Source: Catenovulum sp052056295
GTDB lineage: Bacteria; Pseudomonadota; Gammaproteobacteria; Enterobacterales; Alteromonadaceae
DNA: 64,000 bases
NCBI RefSeq assembly: GCF_052056295.1
Contig: NZ_CP182493.1
Coordinates: 2,294,001 to 2,358,000 of the forward strand
Direction of reading: 5' to 3'
Shown here: positions 7,702-14,800 of the stretch, one piece after another
Numbering within the stretch: position 1 is the stretch's first letter
How the letters are laid out: each line of letters starts with the position of its first letter
Translations under genes and position numbers: made by a program
The notes under the pieces: model-generated
The model's input: the letters and a program-made list of their open reading frames with translations, nothing else
What the model was told of the DNA's origin: nothing
Databases searched by the model: none

Positions 7702-8973
7702 TTAGTAATTCATCGAACCATTACCGCTACCATCATCATTCATACCGTACATATCGTCGTCATCTGGCATGAGTTGACCTCTAAGTTCACCAGATGCTTG
7801 AGTGGTCGAATGTACATTGATGTAATACTCATCATCTAAAAAGGCCATAAGTTGCTCAGCGGTGAAACTATCCATCAATGAGAAATTCATTAAATTGCTA
7901 GTGTCTTGGACTAAGCCCAACACAACGCCGCCATTCACACCAAGTAAACCTGCATGTATATGTGCCATAGTTGCATCGTCGACGTCTGTGTGCACATATA
8001 AAACTAAATCAGCACCACCATCGTCTTTTTCCATAATAGTCAAAGATGCTAAACCTGAGTGATCTGTGGTGACGGCTGGTACTTCTTGGTCGCCAGTTAG
8101 CTCAGTATAAAGTACATGAGTTTTACCTATGGTTATTTGACCTCTTATTTCACCTCCAGCGAAATCAGAACTATGTACATTGACATAAAGTTGACCCATA
8201 TGGAGTAAATCACTGGTTGTTTGGTCTAAATCTGTCATCACTGACCAATGATTCATATCAGCAGAGTCTTGGGTTAAGCCAACAACCACATCACCATTCA
8301 CACCGGCGTAACCCTGATGGATATGTGCTGCGGTGGCATTGTCTAAATCCATAGTTGTAACATGCACTTCTAACGTTTCCATTTCATGATCGACTGTTGC
8401 CCAACCATAACCCATAGCTTGGGTATCAACCATTGGCACCTCATACATACCCATTAGCTTAAAGTCGCTAATTTCAATATGGTGCGGCAATACTTGACCA
8501 CGAATTTCTCCAGAAGGATGTGCGCTGGTATGAAAATTAATATAGGTTTTACCATGTAACACTGCGGCTAACTCATCTGCTGACAGTGTTGTATCTTGCA
8601 ACTCCCAAATATCGGCGCTGTCAGAACTTTGATTAAGGCCGACAATTACGCCGCCATTGGTGCCTGCTACGCCCATATGTAAATGTGCAGCGTCAGGGGT
8701 TAAGTTGTAGATGGTGACCATGCCTTTAATCATCATGTCATCTTCATCTATTTTTATTTCACCCCAGCCCCAAGCGTCGGTATCGACCATTGGATTTTCT
8801 TGATGGCCGTCTAATTTGACCATTAATGTAATGTATTCATCATGGTGGGGGTCGTCGTCATCGTCATCATCGGTATTTATTGATATATTACAAGCCATTA
8901 AACTTGATAAAAATAAAGCAGCTATCAGCATTCTAAACCACTGGATGCTCTGCCAATTGGTTGTTGCATTCAT
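7702..8973 (-). CDS. secreted lipoprotein with three CHRD domains
   Basis: The 423-aa protein starts with a hydrophobic signal and lipobox LSSLMAC (Cys near 28). A run of seven Asp residues (about 37-43) and DPHHDEY follow. Three successive units of about 120 residues each carry the CHRD pattern: a HLH/HIH motif (AAHLHMG, AAHIHQG, MAHIHAG), GVNGxVVxGL and the closing (Y)INxHxxxxxxGEIRGQ. CHRD domains occur in animal chordin and in many bacterial secreted proteins of unclear role. The tail is again Asp/Gly/Asn-rich (MPDDDDMYGMNDDGSGNGS). It is monocistronic with its own terminator. Localisation to an outer envelope surface is inferred; the ligand is unknown. Confidence 0.88.
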   Translation of the reverse strand: MNATTNWQSIQWFRMLIAALFLSSLMACNISINTDDDDDDDPHHDEYITLMVKLDGHQENPMVDTDAWGWGEIKIDEDDMMIKGMVTIYNLTPDAAHLHMGVAGTNGGVIVGLNQSSDSADIWELQDTTLSADELAAVLHGKTYINFHTSAHPSGEIRGQVLPHHIEISDFKLMGMYEVPMVDTQAMGYGWATVDHEMETLEVHVTTMDLDNATAAHIHQGYAGVNGDVVVGLTQDSADMNHWSVMTDLDQTTSDLLHMGQLYVNVHSSDFAGGEIRGQITIGKTHVLYTELTGDQEVPAVTTDHSGLASLTIMEKDDGGADLVLYVHTDVDDATMAHIHAGLLGVNGGVVLGLVQDTSNLMNFSLMDSFTAEQLMAFLDDEYYINVHSTTQASGELRGQLMPDDDDMYGMNDDGSGNGSMNY

Positions 8974-9074
8974 TTTGCTATCTCCTATTGAGCTGACATG
9001 AACCTTTATAGTGTAGCCTCACTGGCTGGTGTTGCTTGTTTTTTGTCCAACTTTTGTTAAGCACATTGCAAATA

Positions 9075-9656
9075 ATGACAACTTTAGTAACAAATACTCA
9101 GCTTGGTATTTTTGATGCAGGCAAAATGAATTTAGATGATTTTGGTTTTAAGTTACTCAATGCAGCATTGCCGTTATTGCAGTCTACGGCTGCAGAACAA
9201 ATACCAATTCGGCAGTTGAGCGGCGCTATTGGTTGTGTACCATCAACTTTGTTAAATAAATTCTCCTCCTACCAGCTATGTTGGCAGTTTATCGCTGAAA
9301 AATGTTTTAGTTATTGGTTAGATATTAGATTGAACAGGTGTACTCAACTGGCGGATTTAGCAGATTGTTTATATGAATTGGCGGCCGAGCAGCCTTACGT
9401 TTGGCGACTGATTTTTGAATATGCACCGGATCAGGCAGCGCATTTAATTGATCATAGTTTGAGTCGCCAGCAAATTGTATGTAGTGCTTTATCTGGGTTC
9501 ATCCGAGACAAAACTAAAGTGAATAGTCTTTGGTGTATGTTATTTGGTTTTTGCCGTTTGTTAGTCACTAACAGACTAGATAGCTCAGATCATTTAGTTC
9601 AGTATCAAGCGTTAAAATGCGATTTAATCCAACTTTGCCAAACTAACAAAAGTTAA
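9075..9656 (+). CDS. divergent TetR-like transcriptional regulator
   Basis: The 193-aa protein (from the ATG at 9075; an upstream TTG at 9036 has no support) has an N-terminal segment, ALPLLQSTAAEQIPIRQLSG followed by a LLNKFSSYQLCWQFI helix, that follows the TetR helix-turn-helix spacing, although the usual GVSxxTLYxxF core has become GCVPSTLLNKF. The rest is helical with many Cys and Leu. It lies 16 bp upstream of the MFS gene and may control it. No strong Shine-Dalgarno is visible. Assignment to TetR rests on the pattern alone. Confidence 0.55.
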   Translation: MTTLVTNTQLGIFDAGKMNLDDFGFKLLNAALPLLQSTAAEQIPIRQLSGAIGCVPSTLLNKFSSYQLCWQFIAEKCFSYWLDIRLNRCTQLADLADCLYELAAEQPYVWRLIFEYAPDQAAHLIDHSLSRQQIVCSALSGFIRDKTKVNSLWCMLFGFCRLLVTNRLDSSDHLVQYQALKCDLIQLCQTNKS

Positions 9657-9672
9657 TAAACAGGGATTTCCA

Positions 9673-10938
9673 ATGACAAGTTTTAAGCTACTGACTCAAA
9701 AAAACTTTCTGCCTTATTTTTTGGTGCAAAGTTTAGGAGCTATGAACGACAACTTATACAAGAATGTCTTGTTGTTATTTATCGCATTTGTTATTCCGGT
9801 CGGTTCTTCGGCTGATTCAGCCTTGTTAGTTAATTTGGCGGCAGGGTTATTTATTCTGCCATTTTTTATCTTTTCTGGGCATGCTGGTTGGTTGGCCGAT
9901 AGGTATAACAAGGTCGATATTATTCGCAAACTCAAACTGCTGGAAGTTATATTAATGCTCAGTGCGGCTATTAGTTTGTATTTTCAACAGCTGACTCTGT
10001 TATTTATTTTGTTGTTTTTTATGGGCACTCAGTCCGCGTATTTTGGGCCGATCAAGTATGCAATATTGCCACAAGTTATGCCTAAAAATGAGTTGTTAGG
10101 GGCAAATGCTTTGGTTGAGATGGCGACTTTTGTTGCTATCTTAATTGGTACTTTGTTAGCTGGTGTGGTTATGGCGTTTGAACAAGCGATAATCTTTGCT
10201 TGTGCAGGCATTATTATCTTAGCTGTTTTGGGTTGGCTTGCGGCTGTACAAATTCCAATGTTGCCAGCCACAGAAGAAGCTGAGGTGACGAATACTGAGC
10301 AAGCTACAAAAATCGGTTTTTATGCAGCGAGTAAACAGTCAATCAAGGTTATTTTTACCGATAAAAAACTTTTGTACTGTATTTTGTTAATCAGCTGGTT
10401 TTGGTTTTTGGGCGCAAGTGTACTAACTCAGTTACCCAATTTAGTTAAAGCTTATTTATCAGACAACCCTGCTTATGTGTCGATACTGTTAGCGGTTTTT
10501 AGTTTAGCTGTTGGGATTGGTTCGTTATTAAGCAACTTTTTAAACAAAGGTAAGGTCAAATTCACTTTAGTTGTACCTGCTGCGTATCTAATGGCTGTGG
10601 CCTGTTGTGGTTTTGTTTTAACTTTGGGGTCAGGTTACAACCAAGTGAGTCAGCTACTCACTATATCAGCTTTATTGACAGTATTGGGCATTGCTGGTGG
10701 TGTGTTTATTGTGCCTTTATATACTTTTTTGCAAACGCAAGTGAGTGCAAATGTTCGCGCACAAGTCATTGCAGCAAATAACATTTTTAATGCTATTTTT
10801 ATGGTGGTTTCGGCAATAGTCGCTATTGTTATATTAGCTATATTGCAGTTATCTTTAGGGCAATATTTTATGGTGTTGGGCGTGACAACAGCTGTGCTTG
10901 TGCATTATTACCAGAATAAGCTACAAGCCAGCTGCTAA
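9673..10938 (+). CDS. MFS transporter, LplT/Aas-like
   Basis: The 421-aa integral membrane protein has about 12 hydrophobic segments. The N-terminal FLVQSLGAMNDNLYKNVLLL and the GHAGWLADRYNKVDIIRKLK loop (MFS motif A) resemble the LplT lysophospholipid flippase and the transporter half of Aas-fusion proteins (GAFNDNxxKN signature). No acyltransferase gene is adjacent, so the lysophospholipid role is only a family-based possibility. An aggg Shine-Dalgarno precedes the ATG. It is probably cotranscribed with the regulator before it and the DUF2937 gene after it. Confidence 0.72.
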   Translation: MTSFKLLTQKNFLPYFLVQSLGAMNDNLYKNVLLLFIAFVIPVGSSADSALLVNLAAGLFILPFFIFSGHAGWLADRYNKVDIIRKLKLLEVILMLSAAISLYFQQLTLLFILLFFMGTQSAYFGPIKYAILPQVMPKNELLGANALVEMATFVAILIGTLLAGVVMAFEQAIIFACAGIIILAVLGWLAAVQIPMLPATEEAEVTNTEQATKIGFYAASKQSIKVIFTDKKLLYCILLISWFWFLGASVLTQLPNLVKAYLSDNPAYVSILLAVFSLAVGIGSLLSNFLNKGKVKFTLVVPAAYLMAVACCGFVLTLGSGYNQVSQLLTISALLTVLGIAGGVFIVPLYTFLQTQVSANVRAQVIAANNIFNAIFMVVSAIVAIVILAILQLSLGQYFMVLGVTTAVLVHYYQNKLQASC

Positions 10939-10965
10939 TTTAGGTTGGAAAGGTAGGTCATCATT

Positions 10966-11481
10966 ATGCGTCAGTATCTAAAAATGATTTGTTTTGCATT
11001 TACCTTATTGTATGGCCTACAGATTCCCGCTTTTGTTGACAGTTACAAACAAACTTTAGACGCAAGGTTAAGCCAAGCTAAGACTGATTTTGTTGGTTTT
11101 CAACAAAGTGCTGATGTGCACTTTAATGGCGATATTCACAAATTGATTCAGTATTATCAGCAGCATCAAGATATATTGGTGACAGAAAGTGCCGCGAATA
11201 TTCAAGCTATCTATCAAGCAATTACTCAGCTAGAGCAGCAACAACAAATACTCAATGCTGGTCAGATAGCTGCTGCCTTACACGTGGCAACACAATATCA
11301 AAGTGAAATCTGGTTACAAACAGTTAAACATTACAATTATCAGATTCAATTTAGTCCGCAGGTTATCATATGGGGTATAACAAGCGCATTATTGTCTACC
11401 TTACTGTTGGATGCTCTATTGGGTTTATTATTTTTAATCGTCGGTTTTAAACAGAGAAAATCGGATCGGCAAACAATTTAG
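10966..11481 (+). CDS. DUF2937 membrane protein
   Basis: The 171-aa protein has an N-terminal hydrophobic segment (ICFAFTLLYGLQIPAFVDSY), a central extracytoplasmic helical region rich in Gln, and a C-terminal hydrophobic hairpin (VIIWGITSALLSTLLLDALLGLLFLIVGF). The GLQIPAFVDSYxQTLDARLxQA...FQQSADVHFNGDIHKLI stretch matches the DUF2937 family. Function unknown. It starts 27 bp after the MFS gene and ends 12 bp before the thioredoxin-like gene, suggesting one transcript. Confidence 0.75.
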   Translation: MRQYLKMICFAFTLLYGLQIPAFVDSYKQTLDARLSQAKTDFVGFQQSADVHFNGDIHKLIQYYQQHQDILVTESAANIQAIYQAITQLEQQQQILNAGQIAAALHVATQYQSEIWLQTVKHYNYQIQFSPQVIIWGITSALLSTLLLDALLGLLFLIVGFKQRKSDRQTI

Positions 11482-11493
11482 GAGTTTATTTTT

Positions 11494-12075
11494 ATGGTTA
11501 TGACAGCATCAACTATGATGGAGTTAGGTACCAAAGCAATTGATTTTTCGTTACCTGCTACCCATGGCTCACAGGTAACTTTAGCAAGTTTACAACCGCG
11601 TAAAGCCTTGGTGGTATTGTTTATTTGTAATCATTGTCCGTATGTTATCCATATTGCACCTAAATTGACTGAACTCGCGAAAAGTTATCAACAGCAAGGT
11701 GTGGCCTTTGTTGCGATCAACAGTAATGACGCTGAGCAATATCCAGCCGATAACTTCGACAATATGAAATTGGAAGCACAAGCACGTGGGTACACTTTCC
11801 CATACTTGTTTGATGAAAGCCAAGAAGTGGCAAAAGCATACGATGCAGCCTGCACTCCGGATATCTTTGTGTTTGATGGCCAAGATAGTTTAGTTTACCG
11901 TGGCCAATTTGATGATTCACGTCCATTTAGAATTTCTAGCGGCAATTACGATAGTGAACAAAACCCGGCAACTGGTGCTGATTTAGCCAAAGCATTAGAT
12001 GAAATTTTAGCAGGTAAAACACCTAGCCCAGAGCAAAAAGCATCTTTGGGTTGTAATATCAAATGGAAAGAGTAG
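11494..12075 (+). CDS. thioredoxin-like protein of the AhpC/TSA superfamily
   Basis: The 193-aa protein has the thioredoxin fold entry AIDFSLPATHGSQVTLASL and the active-site segment LFICNHCPYVIH (CNHC replaces the usual CGPC). It then has VAINSNDAEQYPADNFDNMKLEA, the cis-Pro region AACTPDIFVFD and a C-terminal CNIKWK. This matches the bacterial 'thioredoxin family' peroxiredoxin-like group with a conserved NHCPYV core. Reductase or peroxidase activity is inferred from family only. No signal peptide, so cytosolic. aggag precedes the first ATG; a second ATG two codons on is equally possible. Confidence 0.85.
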   Translation: MVMTASTMMELGTKAIDFSLPATHGSQVTLASLQPRKALVVLFICNHCPYVIHIAPKLTELAKSYQQQGVAFVAINSNDAEQYPADNFDNMKLEAQARGYTFPYLFDESQEVAKAYDAACTPDIFVFDGQDSLVYRGQFDDSRPFRISSGNYDSEQNPATGADLAKALDEILAGKTPSPEQKASLGCNIKWKE

Positions 12076-12098
12076 CGCTTGTATTATAATTGGCAGGC

Positions 12099-12764
12099 TT
12101 AACCTTGTTTAACTAAAAATACCCAGTTACGAAACCCAACAATTTTTTCGCCCCACATTACTTCTAAGCCAGCTTGATTTAAGTTGGCTTTTATCCATTG
12201 TGCTTCAAAATCTGTTTCAGGTAAAAAGTTGATATAGGCATAACCTTGTTTGGTTATGCTGTTTTTCAGTTGGACAAAGTAGTCTAAACAAAAAGTCGAC
12301 ATCAATGACTGATGGGCAGTAAATAAGTCGGTAATAATCAAATCGAATTTTTGCTGATTAGCCATTAAAAATTCAAAGGCGTCACCTTGCTGAATATCAA
12401 CTTCGAGTTTATCCGGGTTGAAGTACTCACTAAACCAGTCTATCACTAACTGACTTTTTTCAATGATATTGATTTGTGCTTGTGGACGTTGGCTTTTTAT
12501 ATAACGAAAGTTGCTGCCGCCGCCTAAACCAAACTCAAGTATTTTCGCTTGTTCAGGGAGTTCAGCGATTAAGCCTCGCAGTGGATATTGGTGTGGAAAT
12601 GCCAATATATTGTGATCTGCTTTGTCCATTACAGATTGCACTGTTTGATCTAGCTTTAACCATAAATATTTGTCGTTTTGTAAAATCTGCCATTGCAGTT
12701 TGCCTTCTTTATGAAAGGCGACAAGTTGACCGTCAGATAGAGAATTTTTAAGTTCGACAAGCAC
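12099..12764 (-). CDS. spermidine-synthase-like class I methyltransferase-fold protein
   Basis: The 221-aa protein has a Rossmann core with ILEFGLGGGSNFRYIKSQRP (glycine-rich nucleotide-binding loop), INIIEKSQLVIDWF (acidic beta-2 end), GDAFEFL and FDLIITDLFTAHQSL. This order is that of polyamine aminopropyltransferase-like proteins, but it lacks the N-terminal tetramerisation beta-sheet of true SpeE and is short, so the substrate is uncertain. It converges with the thioredoxin-like gene and is divergent from yiiD, about 50 bp apart. Confidence 0.7.
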   Translation of the reverse strand: MLVELKNSLSDGQLVAFHKEGKLQWQILQNDKYLWLKLDQTVQSVMDKADHNILAFPHQYPLRGLIAELPEQAKILEFGLGGGSNFRYIKSQRPQAQINIIEKSQLVIDWFSEYFNPDKLEVDIQQGDAFEFLMANQQKFDLIITDLFTAHQSLMSTFCLDYFVQLKNSITKQGYAYINFLPETDFEAQWIKANLNQAGLEVMWGEKIVGFRNWVFLVKQG

Positions 12765-12816
12765 AATATAAACCGTTAATCTTCATTCTGCTTCAATTTA
12801 TATCAGAAGAAATTGC

Positions 12817-13737
12817 ATGTACCAAATAATCATTCCAAAAACACAGCAGCAGTTAACCAGCTACTATCATTTTAGGTGGCAACAATTGAAGCAGCCGTTA
12901 GGCGCACCATTAGGCTCAGAGCGAGATGAATACGACAATCTGGCTGAGCATAGAATGATTTGTAGTAGCGAAGGCAAAGTGCTTGCGGTTGGTCGTTTAC
13001 ATCATGTTAGCCAAGACGAAGCACAAATTCGCCATATTGCCGTTGCTGATTATTGCCGAGGCAAAGGTTTAGGCTCAATTTTAATGACCACGCTTGAACA
13101 AGCAGCGCGCAAACAAAATGCCAAACGTGTAATTACTTTTTCGCGACTCGATACTGTGCCTTTTTTCGAGCGCTGTGGTTACCACGTATTAGACAACCCA
13201 GTGATTGAACACATGTCGGATCAAAGGCTGAATCGCCGGCAAATGTGCAAAAAGCTTTCGGAATATGATGTAATTTTGCGTCAGCCGTTATGGTGTAAAG
13301 AGTTGCAAGAAACTTGGAAAAATCAGATCCCAATTTCTGCGGCAATGGGCATTAAAATCCATCAATATACAGGTGCACAACTCGAAGTGCGTGCGGCATT
13401 AAATGCCAATTTAAATCTGCACAATACCATGTTTGCAGGCTCTATTTATTGTCTAGCAACACTGACAGGCTGGGGCATGGTGCATATGCAAATGCGCGAG
13501 CAAGTGTTAAAAGGTGATATTGTTTTGGCCAAAGGTGATATTAGTTATCGCAAACCTATAACTAATTTGCCTCGTGCGACTGTACATATTAACGATGTAA
13601 CAGGGGATGTTGCTGTATTAGCGAAAAAGCGCAAAGCTAAGTTAGAGGTGATGGTACGTTTGTTTGATGAGCACGAAGAATGTGGCCAGTTTAATGGGTT
13701 ATTTGTGGTTTTGCCTTTAAGTGATACAAACGCCTAG
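12817..13737 (+). CDS. yiiD: bifunctional GNAT acetyltransferase / hotdog thioesterase (YiiD, FabY-type)
   Basis: In this 306-aa protein, residues 1-140 form a GNAT domain with the acetyl-CoA loop (IRHIAVADYCRGKGLGSILM) and FFERCGY. Residues 165-306 form the YiiD_C hotdog domain (LNLHNTMFAGSIYCLATLTGWGMVH, GDIVLAKGDISYRKPI). This two-domain order is that of E. coli YiiD, which has been linked to initiation of fatty-acid synthesis under the name FabY. The reaction in this organism is not shown by sequence. It appears monocistronic and divergent from the methyltransferase-like gene. Confidence 0.9.
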   Translation: MYQIIIPKTQQQLTSYYHFRWQQLKQPLGAPLGSERDEYDNLAEHRMICSSEGKVLAVGRLHHVSQDEAQIRHIAVADYCRGKGLGSILMTTLEQAARKQNAKRVITFSRLDTVPFFERCGYHVLDNPVIEHMSDQRLNRRQMCKKLSEYDVILRQPLWCKELQETWKNQIPISAAMGIKIHQYTGAQLEVRAALNANLNLHNTMFAGSIYCLATLTGWGMVHMQMREQVLKGDIVLAKGDISYRKPITNLPRATVHINDVTGDVAVLAKKRKAKLEVMVRLFDEHEECGQFNGLFVVLPLSDTNA

Positions 13738-13768
13738 TTGTTATATCAGCTTGCCCTAAGATTTAGAA

Positions 13769-14674
13769 TTAGCGCGGTACTATAATGTGCATATCTTGTT
13801 TGATGCTTTCATCATATTGCACACCCAAATGTGCTGCTGCGCGCAAATTAACCGCTACTTGGAACTTATCCATAGGCTCTACTTTGTAGATAAGATTATT
13901 ATTCAGTGTGTTTTCTGCCATAGTAATTAGGCGTTTACCCAATTGATAATTGTCTGGGAATAGTGAAAACAGAGCTCCACGTTTAGCATGGGTTGGTTTA
14001 CTGGAAAACAGCACAAATTTACGCATCCATGAGGCTTCCAATAAATAAGGTAATACAACTTGGTCATTGGCAGTGACAGTATCTAGAGTTAACCAAATCG
14101 AGTCTTTTTTCGGATCTAATCGTTTAAACAATCTATCATAATAGGTCATTGCCGCTTTAATATCATCGGCACGTGTTGCCACAAGCTCGACACCGTGTTT
14201 ATTGGCAGCTGCTTGGGTTCGAGGAATAATCCACTCGGTTGACTGGCTATAGACCATATACACACGCTGGATATGTGGGGCCAGCCTATCTAATTCCGCA
14301 AAAACAATTTCGGGATCATTAGTCATGCTCACACCACCAAAACCATTTGGTTTTATCGGGTAACCACCGACCATAACAGGCATATGTTTAACAATATCAT
14401 GTGCGTATTTAAAACCGTAGCCGCCGAGCATGATAGCTGCATCCGCATTGCGCTTTAATAACTCGCTAAGAATGGCTTCTGAACCAACACCTTGCTGAAA
14501 CTCCAGCGGGGTCACTTTTTCGTTGGCATTTTCTTGAATACCTTGAACAATCAGTTCAAATACAGCTTTGTAAGGCTCTTTAACTTCTGGATATGCCACG
14601 ACTATATTTGCCGCTGAGGTAGAGCGAGCAAAAAAACAGGCAAAAATAGCGATTATTATCCAATACTTGTTCAA
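13769..14674 (-). CDS. periplasmic ABC-type substrate-binding protein (PF04392-like)
   Basis: The 301-aa protein has a signal peptide (YWIIIAIFACFFARSTSA) and a two-lobed periplasmic-binding fold: NIVVAYPEVKEPYKAVFELIVQGI, ADAAIMLGGYGFKYA, QRVYMVYSQSTEWII and a final LGVQYDESIKQDMHIIVPR. This resembles the 'ABC transporter substrate-binding' family that includes TrpX-like proteins. No permease or ATPase gene is adjacent, so it may be an orphan binding protein or a sensor component. The start is a TTG with a tagggc Shine-Dalgarno-like stretch; no ATG exists before the signal peptide. Confidence 0.7.
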   Translation of the reverse strand: MNKYWIIIAIFACFFARSTSAANIVVAYPEVKEPYKAVFELIVQGIQENANEKVTPLEFQQGVGSEAILSELLKRNADAAIMLGGYGFKYAHDIVKHMPVMVGGYPIKPNGFGGVSMTNDPEIVFAELDRLAPHIQRVYMVYSQSTEWIIPRTQAAANKHGVELVATRADDIKAAMTYYDRLFKRLDPKKDSIWLTLDTVTANDQVVLPYLLEASWMRKFVLFSSKPTHAKRGALFSLFPDNYQLGKRLITMAENTLNNNLIYKVEPMDKFQVAVNLRAAAHLGVQYDESIKQDMHIIVPR

Positions 14675-14800
14675 ACTAGAGCCCTACAAATTTTGTTATG
14701 CACCTGAAAAAGTTTAGTCAAACTTAATCGACTAAGAGCTTGTATTTTGCGCCTTAAATAGGCTTTGATCAAGCGAATCACTATATTTAACCATAAAAAC

